A DNA stretch of 64,000 bases from Deltaproteobacteria bacterium (GTDB lineage: Bacteria > Desulfobacterota > DSM-4660 > Desulfatiglandales > HGW-15), in assembly GCA_019308985.1 (NCBI GenBank), contig JAFDHB010000001.1, positions 28,175-92,174 on the forward strand, read 5' to 3'. Both the position numbers and the translations under genes were made by a program. This document shows positions 42,624-51,004 of this stretch, one piece after another. The notes below the pieces were generated by a model. That model worked only from the letters and a program-made list of their open reading frames with translations, made no database searches and was not told where the DNA came from. Position 1 is the first letter of the stretch. Each line of letters starts with the position of its first letter.

Positions 42624-43190
42624 TCAAAACCTGACTATCTCGGAAGAGCGCTCAAGTTTTTCAAAGATCTCCTTTCTCTTTCTGTCCGAGATCTTCGAAT
42701 AGATCTGGGTATTCTGTACATTTCTGTGGCCCAAATGATCTTGGACGAACTCAATCGCCTCACCAGCATCCAGGATATGGACGGCAATGGAGTGCCTTAG
42801 GGAATGAACACTATAGCCATTCTTGAAGCTAGCCTTTCGTGCGTAATGGATGAAGAGCTGCTGTATCCTTCTACGGCCCAGTCTTCCCTGCCTTCCCGTA
42901 AAAAGAGCCTTGTTATTGCCGTTTCTTTTTTGAAGGTAGGTTTTTAAAAGCCTCTTTGTATCCTTCCACAAGGGCTTCTCTCCGCTTACTCCTCCTTTTA
43001 TCCGCTTTATCAGGATCTTGTTGCGTCTCAAGTCAACATCAGCGAGGTTCAGTAAGGTGGCCTCCCCTACCCTCAACCCGTAATGGTAAATCAAGCTAAA
43101 AAGGGCCTTATCTCTTTGGTCCTCGATCGTTGAAAAGAATTGCTCTACCTCTTCCTGGGTCATATATTTTGGGAGACTTGGTTTGAACAT
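42624..43190 (-). CDS. compact tyrosine recombinase (catalytic domain only)
   Basis: 188 residues. Arg in YGLRVGEATLL, Lys in RIKGG, HxLRH in VHSLRHSIAVHIL, LGHRN and the nucleophile Tyr in TQIYSK: the full catalytic set. No N-terminal core-binding (SAM-like) domain, so it is much shorter than XerC/D or phage integrases and resembles small solo recombinases of islands. AGATGTTC-type upstream region without clear Shine-Dalgarno. Substrate site unknown. Confidence 0.82.
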   Translation of the reverse strand: MFKPSLPKYMTQEEVEQFFSTIEDQRDKALFSLIYHYGLRVGEATLLNLADVDLRRNKILIKRIKGGVSGEKPLWKDTKRLLKTYLQKRNGNNKALFTGRQGRLGRRRIQQLFIHYARKASFKNGYSVHSLRHSIAVHILDAGEAIEFVQDHLGHRNVQNTQIYSKISDRKRKEIFEKLERSSEIVRF

Positions 43191-43362
43191 CTGTTGTGGT
43201 TTGCGCCATTTAACTATAAGGCGAAACTGGAGGCGTACGCTGCGATGACGAATTGATTCCTTTACGGAGGGTTATTGTGTCAGGAATGAAGAATGGAAAA
43301 GAGTCAAGATCCCCCATCCCTAAAGGCGATGGGGCTGCTGCCTTAGATTTTCATGACAAGCC

Positions 43363-43388
43363 AAAACCTGCTGAAACCAGGTTTTTTT
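43363..43388 (+). terminator. rho-independent terminator
   Basis: AAAACCTG-ctgaaac-CAGGTTTT followed by a T-run. No gene is supported directly upstream on this strand, so it may end a small RNA or be a leftover from a lost gene. Confidence 0.6.
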
Positions 43389-43677
43389 ATTTTCCCAACC
43401 ATGGACCGATGGCTTTGGGGAACTCAACAATTAAGGGCCTAATCTTTGGGAGGGTATTGGTGTTGGCGAACAACCGGAGACAAGGAAAACCCTGGAAACG
43501 GCCTATATAAAGGGGATTTGAGTAACGAGGTTAACTGGCAGGACTTGAAGCGGGGACAGAGATAAGGGTTGGAAATAATTTCACATTCTAGTTAAAAGGT
43601 GTAAGTAAATAATAGGAAAAAGAATTCTAGGTGTCAAGGTATTTATGTCTGCCCCTGCATTTTAGATACTCGTAATC

Positions 43678-43705
43678 CTTGACATGTGTGAAAACATGCT
43701 ATAGT
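43678..43705 (+). promoter_or_regulatory. extended -10 promoter with overlapping palindrome
   Basis: CTTGAC at 43678-43683 and TGcTATAGT with TATAGT at 43700-43705 (16 bases apart). CATGT-gtgaaa-ACATG lies between the two boxes and could be an operator. Would drive the P-loop cassette beginning at 44023. Confidence 0.45.
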
Positions 43706-44022
43706 GTAGCATCATCCGCATATTAATTTAGCCTTAACTTGTTACTTGTGGATAATTTTAGTTGACTTGAACTTAAAATTCATATAAAGTTATGCCTAGA
43801 TTTAAAAGAGTTGTTTTAAGGAAAGCAGATTCTCCTTTTTCTTGTAGAAACATGTACATTAGTAAGGGTTCTCTAGCTCATTCTATACGCATATTTCATC
43901 AACTTTCTTTTGGGCGTGCAGAAAAGAAAACCCCAGACCATGCACTTTAACAACAAATCTACCCTAAGCCAGTTCCTCTACAATAAGTACTTCTTGCCAG
44001 TAAGCCAGAGGAGGGGTAAGAA

Positions 44023-45669
44023 ATGCCTCGTGACTGTACCCTATTTACAGGTCTGTCCGGGATTCACACTACTCAGAGCTTAAACAAGCTATGCGACTAC
44101 TCTGAGCGCCAGGGTACATCGCGCCCCATTATCCTCAAGCTGGAAAGGGATATGATAGAAAAACACCTTTCTTTGTATCCCAGTGATCCGAACAGAAACA
44201 TAATGTTGCAGGACGGAGGGTTTCAGTACCTTCTCTTACAGCCCAAACAATATCTCCGGAGGCTATGGAGAGATAGTGTGGCATCAGCGATCAACACAAT
44301 CTCTATGAATGAATCCGGCGAGGACAATCGTCATATCTTTATAGTTATGCATTCAGTTTTCTACCACACTTCTAGTCGAGACTGTTTCTCGTGTGTTGAC
44401 TTACCTCATCTGCGTCAGCTTTTACATGACAAACAAAGTAGAATCACTAAAGTCATCACTTTGATCGATGACATCTATGATTGCTGGCGCCGGCTTAAGG
44501 GGCCGGGCCAGCTGTTTTCTTCTAGTGGGGATATAGTTCAAGCGATCCTCGATCTTCTGCTCCTTTTGCATTGGCGTTCTGTGGAGATATTTGCCTCAGA
44601 ACAATTAGCAGCTCAACTAAATGTGCCTCATTTCGTCTTAGCTGTAAAACATCCTCTTTCTGTGGCATACGATCTTCTTTTCTCCCCTAAGAAAACTGCA
44701 TATGTTGCTCACCCTATTACTGAAGTACGTGTGCTCGAACGGTTGGGCAAAGCTGAAGAAGCTAAAAGGATCAAGGAAGAAATTCAGTATCTCACTCGTT
44801 TAATACTAAGTAGTAATGCCATCCTTCCATTCTTTCCCACTACAATTGACGAACTAATAATAAAAGAAAACCCCACAAACAGCGGAATCTTTCTACCAGA
44901 ATTAGAACAACGTTGGCCTTTCTTTGATCCACGTGAAAGTCTCTTTGTGCCGCCAGAAAATTCGCTACCTTTGCCCTTCGATCTCCCTTTTTTGAAAACA
45001 AAGAATGGCGAAGACAAACTTCACGAAAAGGCTATTAGTTCGCTGTTGAAAGCCCTGCAAGGTACTATTGCTAGTCAATTGGATTCTCGCGATCGGAAGC
45101 TCGTGGAACAATCCAAACGCCTAATCGCGTGGCGGCCCTGCTTTAATGGTAAACTGTCTGGTGGGGTGAGTAGCGAAATATTGCATCGGAACAAGTTGAT
45201 TGAGTGTAGTCTTTCAACATCTGACGAAAGCAAGGCCTTTGTTTTCATTCAGTTAGAGGATTTGGGATTATTCCGAATCGAGAGCATTCCAGATATGCTG
45301 GAGTCCCACCAAGCTCAATTTCTAGATCGAATTGAATTAGATTCACTGGCAGAAAAGTTCAATGAACCATTATTTAATAAGCTAGCCCAGCAGACCGGTC
45401 AAATTTCAGGAGATCAATTGCAAAAAGCAATCGACCCCGAAAACCTAATTAGATTTCCCCTTCCACTTGAAGAGAGAAGCGCACTAGGTCCGGACCGGGC
45501 AGTAGCTGAAAGAGCCGAATGCGCACGGAAATGGCAAGAAATCGCAGGAGAAGTGAATCAATTAGTACCACAATTCGATTTCTTAGACACGGACGAGGTT
45601 ATTTATCAGGAGTATTACGCTGTTCCTGAATTTGTTCGAAAGATAGAGAGTACATTGGTTCAAGTTTAG
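44023..45669 (+). CDS. large protein with degenerate P-loop and deoxyribosyltransferase-like C-terminal motif
   Basis: 548 residues; GAGGAGGGG precedes the ATG. N-terminal FTGLSGIHTT (G10-T17) is in the place of a Walker A but lacks the lysine. VITLIDDIYD is Walker-B-like. The middle (HFVLAVKHPLSVAYDLLF, KTAYVAHPITEVR) and the C-terminal stretch RDRKLVEQSKRLIAWRP, with SGGVSSEI, match the protein at 46457. The last motif resembles nucleoside 2-deoxyribosyltransferase/TIR-like folds (LVxxSxxLIxYRP...GVxxE). About 140 residues longer than its relative. Function unknown. Confidence 0.6.
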   Translation: MPRDCTLFTGLSGIHTTQSLNKLCDYSERQGTSRPIILKLERDMIEKHLSLYPSDPNRNIMLQDGGFQYLLLQPKQYLRRLWRDSVASAINTISMNESGEDNRHIFIVMHSVFYHTSSRDCFSCVDLPHLRQLLHDKQSRITKVITLIDDIYDCWRRLKGPGQLFSSSGDIVQAILDLLLLLHWRSVEIFASEQLAAQLNVPHFVLAVKHPLSVAYDLLFSPKKTAYVAHPITEVRVLERLGKAEEAKRIKEEIQYLTRLILSSNAILPFFPTTIDELIIKENPTNSGIFLPELEQRWPFFDPRESLFVPPENSLPLPFDLPFLKTKNGEDKLHEKAISSLLKALQGTIASQLDSRDRKLVEQSKRLIAWRPCFNGKLSGGVSSEILHRNKLIECSLSTSDESKAFVFIQLEDLGLFRIESIPDMLESHQAQFLDRIELDSLAEKFNEPLFNKLAQQTGQISGDQLQKAIDPENLIRFPLPLEERSALGPDRAVAERAECARKWQEIAGEVNQLVPQFDFLDTDEVIYQEYYAVPEFVRKIESTLVQV

Positions 45670-45717
45670 ACAGTTTTTAGATATGACAAATACAATGGTT
45701 GAAAGGAGGAAGAAAAT

Positions 45718-45936
45718 ATGGTTAAGGAGATGTCCAAGCCTATCATATTATTAGTAGATGACTCTAAGGAAAGTCATCTAGCTCGCAAAAAACTTAAGGA
45801 TTTAGGAGTTGATTTTAGAGTGCAGCGAGCAAGTGGTGCTACCTTGCCGTGTGCAATAATTGGTAGCACTAGCTATTGTGGAAGCTGGGGAATTGATTTC
45901 GTTGTTACAGGCTTCAAGAGAAAGAATAACAAATAG
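45718..45936 (+). CDS. small thioredoxin-fold-like protein (frameshifted)
   Basis: 72 residues as read; AAAGGAGG 8 bases before the ATG. PIILLVDDSKESHLARKKLK aligns with PIILYMNNSEESQKAEAMLK of the protein at 46083. After four G at 45887-45890 the frame is lost; with one G fewer it continues as WELISLLQASRERITNSSFT, HACLVD, matching the relative's C-terminus. The fold suggestion (beta-alpha-beta start, xLYGGGxYxG strand) is by pattern only. Confidence 0.5.
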   Translation: MVKEMSKPIILLVDDSKESHLARKKLKDLGVDFRVQRASGATLPCAIIGSTSYCGSWGIDFVVTGFKRKNNK

Positions 45937-46016
45937 TTCTTTCACAATAATTGGACATGAAGATGTGCACGCTTGTCTCGTTGATAAAAAGTTTAAGAAC
46001 CTCAAAAGTCTACCTG

Positions 46017-46064
46017 AGGCAGGGATAAAGAGAATCAGGTGTTCTCTTTATCCTGCCTTTCCTT
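46017..46064 (+). terminator. strong intracassette terminator
   Basis: AGGCAGGgATAAAGAGAA pairs with TTCTCTTTATCCTGCCT: 17 bp with one bulged G, 7-base loop, T-rich 3' side. It separates the first half of the cassette from the gene at 46083, whose ribosome binding site follows at once. Confidence 0.7.
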
Positions 46065-46082
46065 TTGAAAGGAGGAACCAGC

Positions 46083-46403
46083 ATGGTGACAGGAATAAGA
46101 AAAAAAAATCACAAGTTTATTCCTAAAATTCCCGCGTTGAAGGACCCAATCATTCTTTACATGAATAATTCAGAAGAAAGCCAAAAAGCTGAGGCGATGC
46201 TAAAAGAAGCAGGAATATCTCCTTACGTGACGACCGGCCGGGTTGAGCCTCTTGAAAGGAAACCGCTTGTCTTGTACGGCGGCGGTATCTATCAGGGTCT
46301 TAACGAAATTCGATCTTTAATTCACCTTTTAGCTTTTTGGGTTACCCAACCGTCATGTACTCTGGTATTTCGAGATAAAGAGGCATGTAAGAACCACCCA
46401 TAA
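46083..46403 (+). CDS. small thioredoxin-fold-like protein
   Basis: 106 residues from ATG 46083 (AAAGGAGG 6 bases upstream). PIILYMNNSEESQKAEAMLK, then KPLVLYGGGIYQGLNEIRSL and a C-terminal CTLVFRDKEACKN. The beta-alpha-beta...beta layout and the YGGGxYxGLxEI motif recall glutaredoxin-like small proteins, without a CxxC. Homologue of the frameshifted gene at 45718; each copy accompanies a P-loop relative. Confidence 0.6.
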   Translation: MVTGIRKKNHKFIPKIPALKDPIILYMNNSEESQKAEAMLKEAGISPYVTTGRVEPLERKPLVLYGGGIYQGLNEIRSLIHLLAFWVTQPSCTLVFRDKEACKNHP

Positions 46404-46426
46404 AACTATAAGGAACAAAAAGGACG

Positions 46427-46451
46427 CCCTACCAAAAGGTGGGGTGCTTTT
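46427..46451 (+). promoter_or_regulatory. hairpin with T-run just before the ATG of the next gene
   Basis: CCCTACC-aaaa-GGTGGGG, then TGCTTTTC, ending 5 bases before the ATG at 46457. The only G-rich sequence that could bind 16S rRNA (GGTGGGG) is inside the stem. Either a terminator/attenuator or a translation control element. Confidence 0.45.
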
Positions 46452-46456
46452 CTACC

Positions 46457-47689
46457 ATGAAGGTCATCTTCGCCGGAATCCCTGGTACACGAAAAAGCAT
46501 AGCTTTAGAGAATCTTCGGAAGGCTGCCGAAAGTCTTGGCGAACGTATTTACACCCTGAAAGAAGAGCCGAACGAACGGTCCATTCCTATTCTGGATGAC
46601 ATGCTTTATGGTGGTGAGGATGCAACTACCTTCCTAAAACAACCAGAAGAACAACGAAAGGGGAAATGGCGGACTACATTTGAACAAATTTGCAAAAAAT
46701 TTGATGGGGCACGGGAAGAACACCACTTCCTAGGCCTTCATTTCATTTATCGTTATGAGCAAATCCCAAGCTGTGCAGTCGATTTTGCTCAGCTTATCGA
46801 GTGGAAACCTGATTGTATCGTTACATTTATCGATGATGTCTACTTTATTCGTGAGCGACTCCACTATGGTAGGTTTACTTCTTTCAATTTGGCCGAAATC
46901 CTCCTCTGGCGAGCCGAAGAGCTTCTTGTTGGCGACCTTCTTGCGCGGGTAATCAATCCTACTGCACCAATACCTAACTTCGTTATCGGTGTTCAGCACC
47001 CAGCAGAAATGCTTGCACGCCTACTTTTCCGACGCGAGGAAACTGTTCGTGTATATACATCATATGTTATTACCGATACGAGGAACAAAAAACTTTCACG
47101 AGACATCATTGATCGGTTTCGCCAAAAAATGCGAAACCAGAAGCAGTGCGCTGTTTTTGACCCGCTCACCATAGACGAATTACCACCACTGTTGATCTCT
47201 AAGAAATCAAGAACTGGCTCTCACCTCAAGTATGATCCGCGTAGGAACTTTCGGCACCGCTGGCCTATAATGGACCCTCAAAACGCTCTTTCATCGGATG
47301 CTGATCTCTATCAGCGCTATCCATTAAAGATTCCGTATGGCGAAATGAAAAACGCAATGAACGCCATTAATGCTCAAGTTAAGATGCGGGACCTTCGCCT
47401 TGTTGACCAATCTCATTGCTTGATACTCTATCGTCCTACTATGACCAAAGACGGTGCTCTGTCTACTGGCGTTAACAACGAGCTCATACGCGCTGTTAAT
47501 AAGGAGATTCCCGTTGTGTGGTACGTCAAGAAAGGAGAGGATCCGCTTCCGAAATCTCCTTTTGTGCCTAAGAATCCGAAAGACGATCCGAAGTATGTTT
47601 ATGAGCGAACAGAAAGCCGGTTATGGGATTTAGTCAATAATGAACTACCAAAATATATCAAAGAGGAACGCGACCACTTCCTTTTCTGA
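46457..47689 (+). CDS. P-loop protein with deoxyribosyltransferase-like C-terminal motif
   Basis: 410 residues from ATG 46457 (GTG 46439 possible). Walker-A-like FAGIPGTRKS (G7-S14) keeps the Lys-Ser lost in the relative at 44023; CIVTFIDDVYF is Walker-B-like (DD at 126-127). NFVIGVQHPAEMLARLLF, VRVYTSYVITDTR and the C-terminal RDLRLVDQSHCLILYRP, with GVNNEL, align with the 548-residue protein. An NTP-binding kinase-like domain fused to an NDT/TIR-like domain is my reading. Followed by a terminator at 47806. Confidence 0.6.
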   Translation: MKVIFAGIPGTRKSIALENLRKAAESLGERIYTLKEEPNERSIPILDDMLYGGEDATTFLKQPEEQRKGKWRTTFEQICKKFDGAREEHHFLGLHFIYRYEQIPSCAVDFAQLIEWKPDCIVTFIDDVYFIRERLHYGRFTSFNLAEILLWRAEELLVGDLLARVINPTAPIPNFVIGVQHPAEMLARLLFRREETVRVYTSYVITDTRNKKLSRDIIDRFRQKMRNQKQCAVFDPLTIDELPPLLISKKSRTGSHLKYDPRRNFRHRWPIMDPQNALSSDADLYQRYPLKIPYGEMKNAMNAINAQVKMRDLRLVDQSHCLILYRPTMTKDGALSTGVNNELIRAVNKEIPVVWYVKKGEDPLPKSPFVPKNPKDDPKYVYERTESRLWDLVNNELPKYIKEERDHFLF

Positions 47690-47805
47690 TGCTGAACTCT
47701 TCGTCACCTTGCATTTGAGAAGATTCTTGGTTCCACTGCCATGCCTCCCTGTGATCTATGATAGATTTCCCCAGTTCTTTGCTAGTCTCTTAGCCTGATA
47801 AAAAT

Positions 47806-47829
47806 AGGGGCACTTTGGGTGCCCCTTTA
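47806..47829 (+). terminator. terminator of the P-loop cassette
   Basis: AGGGGCAC-N5-GTGCCCCT followed by TT, about 115 bases after the stop at 47689. Eight-pair perfect stem. Confidence 0.65.
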
Positions 47830-47957
47830 AATGTTTGATCTGTTTTGATCATGTTGACAATCCTTCTCTGTGTTTCCTCTAGTCTATAGACCGCTTCAAC
47901 TACGCTTACGATCCTGGTCGCCTGATCCGCCACATCTCCATGTCTTCCCCAATTGGC

Positions 47958-48197
47958 TCATTCTATCTTATCATTTAACTTCTTATCTTTCCTTGATTGG
48001 TTTTCAAAGCAGGCGCAAACGCAAGCCCGACAGACTGTGTTTCCACCGCTATATCCATCACAGAAACGGCACATCATACCAACTTTTCTGGAATAATGGG
48101 TTGCTTGCAATCTGGTCTTGAATGGACCCGCAATGGTTTTTCTTCCTTTCACGTTGAAAGCATAATAAACCTTACTTGTCTTGTGTTTCTCCGGCAT
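47958..48197 (-). CDS. small cysteine-rich protein
   Basis: 79 residues from ATG 48197 (AAGGAG 8 bases upstream). N-terminal half is a small beta-domain (VYYAFNVKGRKTIAGPFKTR, LQATHYSRK) resembling an AP2-like or integrase N-terminal DNA-binding sheet. The C-terminal half has six Cys (CRFC, CRACVCAC) that could bind zinc. Family unknown. Confidence 0.5.
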   Translation of the reverse strand: MPEKHKTSKVYYAFNVKGRKTIAGPFKTRLQATHYSRKVGMMCRFCDGYSGGNTVCRACVCACFENQSRKDKKLNDKIE

Positions 48198-48335
48198 GTG
48201 CAAAACTCCTTCTTTTGACGGTTATCTAAGGACAATCAGAATGAAGATTGAGAATAGCAGTTGAGGTTGAGGTGGATATACTGTCAGCCTTGCAGGAAAG
48301 CGAATTTCCACCACTTCCCCTGAAATGGGCAGGGC

Positions 48336-49136
48336 TTATTCAATGTCGTTTCCCTTCCATTCCTTACACGGCCCCTCATACTCGCAATCCTTACACATAA
48401 AGCTCGCCTTTGGGATAAAGACCCCGGAAGAGATGCCATTAAGCATCTCCTTGGCGATATGAAAGAGCCGCTGGAAATCCCTTTTCCCTCTCCTGGTCTC
48501 AAAGGGTACGATCTTGGGCGTCTTGGTCTTCACAAAATCAAGCACCTTGATCACTTTCGGCCTTGCCTGAAACAGCATCTCGTAGGCGTAAGCATAGCAG
48601 GTAAGCTGATGGGAGTCTTGAAGGTCATCGGAGTTCATTGTCTTAGCAGAGGTCTTGAACTCCACCAGCACATGCCCTGTCTCGACCAGATCAATGACTC
48701 CTTCTAGGGTCGGCCTCAGCACCTCACCGGTAAATGGCTCGATCAATGGGAGGTTGAAAGGAACTTCGGCGGCCACAGGCCTCAGGTGGTTTGAGTGGAA
48801 ATACTGGGTAAGCATTTGTCGGCCAATAATCAACAAGTCCTTCTCTGCTTCTCCATTCTTGTATCGGATCTCTGTCTCCACGGTCTGACTGAACCAGTCG
48901 GTCTCAAAGACCTTGATAAGCTTTTCCAAGGAATGGGCATTTCCCCTAAGCCTCTCCTTGTGGAACCACTCTAAGGTAGAGTGGATGACGCTTCCGAAGG
49001 CCAGACCTGAAGGTTTGAAGGGTCTGGGGAGCCTGTCAATGTATTGGAACTTGTACTTGAGGCCGCATTGCAGGTAGAGGTTGATCTGACTGGCACTGAG
49101 GTGATCGATTTTGTTCCTAGCTTTCTCTTCCGCCAT
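48336..49136 (-). CDS. PD-(D/E)XK nuclease, RecB/Cas4-like
   Basis: 266 residues from ATG 49136 (GGGGGTGATC upstream). Active-site motifs GVIDLVE and VLVEFKTSAK, then QLTCYAYAYE (Q-Y motif), as in the RecB nuclease superfamily. One early Cys (YLQCGLKYKF) and three late ones (CKDCEYEGPC) fit an iron-sulphur cluster as in Cas4/AddB. No cas genes or CRISPR repeats nearby, so probably phage/plasmid recombination. Preceded by a small partner gene at 49153. Confidence 0.85.
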   Translation of the reverse strand: MAEEKARNKIDHLSASQINLYLQCGLKYKFQYIDRLPRPFKPSGLAFGSVIHSTLEWFHKERLRGNAHSLEKLIKVFETDWFSQTVETEIRYKNGEAEKDLLIIGRQMLTQYFHSNHLRPVAAEVPFNLPLIEPFTGEVLRPTLEGVIDLVETGHVLVEFKTSAKTMNSDDLQDSHQLTCYAYAYEMLFQARPKVIKVLDFVKTKTPKIVPFETRRGKRDFQRLFHIAKEMLNGISSGVFIPKASFMCKDCEYEGPCKEWKGNDIE

Positions 49137-49152
49137 CACCGATCACCCCCTT

Positions 49153-49494
49153 TTACTCGTTAAGCATCCGGTCAATGGCCCGGCTTGCGTCATACTTGGT
49201 AATTTCACTTAGAGATTTCACGCTAAAGGCCTCTTTCAGATGCCGGTAGGCTGCCTCCCCTTCAATGCCGCGATCTGCCAGGAGCCTGAAAAGGTAACGC
49301 TTCTGGGCATCGGTCATGGAGTCATTGTTAAAGCCTGAACCTTGCCCTGCTTCTTTGTTTTGGTCTCCGGTATTCTCTTGTTCATTGATCCTCTCTCGGA
49401 TGTCCCGGGCCTGATTAGATGTCAACCAGACGCTCCAGAGAGTCTCTCCTTTTTGGTTTCTGATCTCCAAGAGTTTTTCCAATTGCCTTTCCAT
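49153..49494 (-). CDS. small protein co-encoded with the RecB-like nuclease
   Basis: 113 residues; GGAGGG upstream. Central low-complexity linker, C-terminal helical domain MTDAQKRYLFRLLADRGIEG, then ASRAIDRML, similar to the C-terminal modules of single-strand annealing or recombination accessory proteins of phages. Ends 16 bases before the nuclease start; likely one operon. Confidence 0.6.
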   Translation of the reverse strand: MERQLEKLLEIRNQKGETLWSVWLTSNQARDIRERINEQENTGDQNKEAGQGSGFNNDSMTDAQKRYLFRLLADRGIEGEAAYRHLKEAFSVKSLSEITKYDASRAIDRMLNE

Positions 49495-49663
49495 TTCTTC
49501 TTTCCCTCCTTTATGGATTTTTTAAAGAACTTACCTTCATGCTACCGCACACACGGTTTCCGAAAAGGAGGGGGTTTTTGCTTCTAAAGGGTGATTTTCC
49601 TTTCTTTTCAGGGGAATAGCCTGCCTTATATAGTAGAATTTAAAGAATAGTATTGAGACCAAT

Positions 49664-51004
49664 ATGAGAAAATCAAATCATGGGCAAAATCCGATCACCC
49701 CCTTTGCCGTGACCAACTACCGGGACATCAAGAGGGTCTTTGGCATTAGGGAGAAGAACCGGCGGGGGCATATGTATATTATTGGAAAGACCGGCACGGG
49801 GAAAACGACCCTTCTGCAAAATATGATTCTCTCTGACATCAAGGATGGAAACGGCTTGGCCCTGGTGGACCCCCATGGGGATCTGGCAGAAGCTCTGCTC
49901 AATTTCATTCCAAGGCGGAGAATCAAGGACCTGATCTATTTCAACCCGGCTGACCTTGAATTTCCCATTGGCCTGAATCCTTTAGAGAAGGTTAACCCTG
50001 ACCATCAACACCTGGTCGTCTCAGGCCTGATATCTGTCTTTAAGAAGAACTGGAGTGATTACTGGGGGCCGCGCATGGAGCATATCCTAAGGAACACTGT
50101 TTTGGCCTTGCTTGAGTGTCCTGGAAGCACCCTTCTGGATATGCCCTCTATGCTGGTGGATAAAGATTTCAGGAAAAAGGTGGTGGAAAGGATTACCAAC
50201 CAGCCGGTCAGAGATTTCTGGCTCAAGGAGTTTGATAAATACTCTGCTTGGGGCAAGAGTGACGCCACCTCGCCGATTCTGAACAGGGTCGGTCATTATC
50301 TTTCCACCCCCCTTATGAGAAACATCTTCGGTCAGAAAGAAAATGCCTTTGACATGCGGGAGGTAATGGATAAGAGAAAGATCCTGATTGCCAATTTGGC
50401 CAAAGGGAAGCTCGGGGAGGATAACAGTTCTCTCCTCGGGGCTATGCTCATTACCAAGATTCAATTGGCTGCCCTGAGCCGAAGTGACATCCCAGAGAAA
50501 GAAAGGATTCCCTTTTATCTTTATGTTGATGAGATCCACAGCTTTGTCACATTGTCCTTTGCTGACATCCTGTCCGAGGCGAGAAAATACGGCTTGCGAT
50601 TAATCCTGACTCACCAGTATATCGGACAACTTGATGAAAAGATCAGATCGGCCATTTTCGGTAATGTGGGTACACTGATCTCATTTAGGGTCGGGCAGGA
50701 AGATGCCTGGATATTGGCAAAAGAGTTTTCACCGGACATTGATGAGACAGACCTGGTTAACCTCCCCAATTACCACATCTACCTGAAGCTGATGATCGAC
50801 GGAGTAACCTCCAAGGCGTTTAGCGCTGTGACGCTTCCTCCGAGCGGGCAAAGCCGATCTTTTAAAAAGAAGATCATCCAGAGATCAAGGGAAAAATATA
50901 CTGGAACTCGAAAAAAGGTCGAAAGAGAAATTCTCTCAAAAGAACAACTTCGTAATCAGGCACAAGCGGCTTCAAAATCCCATGAACAAACCCTTCCACT
51001 TTAA
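49664..51004 (+). CDS. VirD4/TraG-like or HerA-type DNA-pumping ATPase
   Basis: 446 residues. Walker A IGKTGTGKTT (about 42-51), GLALVDPHGDLAE, LIYFNPAD, Walker B FYLYVDEIHSF (about 287) and LILTHQYIGQL: the pattern of type IV coupling proteins without membrane helices. Cytosolic. No relaxase or secretion genes are in the window, so conjugative use is uncertain. The C-terminus overlaps the next gene by 23 bases. Confidence 0.82.
   Translation: MRKSNHGQNPITPFAVTNYRDIKRVFGIREKNRRGHMYIIGKTGTGKTTLLQNMILSDIKDGNGLALVDPHGDLAEALLNFIPRRRIKDLIYFNPADLEFPIGLNPLEKVNPDHQHLVVSGLISVFKKNWSDYWGPRMEHILRNTVLALLECPGSTLLDMPSMLVDKDFRKKVVERITNQPVRDFWLKEFDKYSAWGKSDATSPILNRVGHYLSTPLMRNIFGQKENAFDMREVMDKRKILIANLAKGKLGEDNSSLLGAMLITKIQLAALSRSDIPEKERIPFYLYVDEIHSFVTLSFADILSEARKYGLRLILTHQYIGQLDEKIRSAIFGNVGTLISFRVGQEDAWILAKEFSPDIDETDLVNLPNYHIYLKLMIDGVTSKAFSAVTLPPSGQSRSFKKKIIQRSREKYTGTRKKVEREILSKEQLRNQAQAASKSHEQTLPL

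Larger units (their letters stand above)
43191..44022. other. intergenic region with hairpins, a promoter and a DnaA box
   Basis: A hairpin CCCCATC-N9-GATGGGG (43312-43334) and a terminator (43363-43388) occupy the left part; an 85-codon frame over them (43253-43510) does not look protein-like. The right part is AT-rich with a promoter (43678-43705), a perfect DnaA box TGTGGATAA (43747-43755) and a leader of about 310 bases before the gene at 44023. Confidence 0.45.

Noticed and set aside
42624..43190. Integron integrase with attC cassettes
   Set aside because: The recombinase lacks the integron-specific insertion and N-terminal domain, and no attC-like series follows.
43312..43360. GGCGATGGGG hairpin as a fluoride (crcB) riboswitch
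   Set aside because: The opening resembles the motif, but the downstream TGATG...CCTAC part needed for the pseudoknot is absent and no transporter follows.
43253..43510. 85-codon plus-strand frame
   Set aside because: Contains a hairpin and a terminator within it and has no protein-like character.
48336..49136. Cas4 of a CRISPR system
   Set aside because: The nuclease fits the RecB/Cas4 superfamily, but no other cas gene or repeat-spacer array is seen anywhere in the window.
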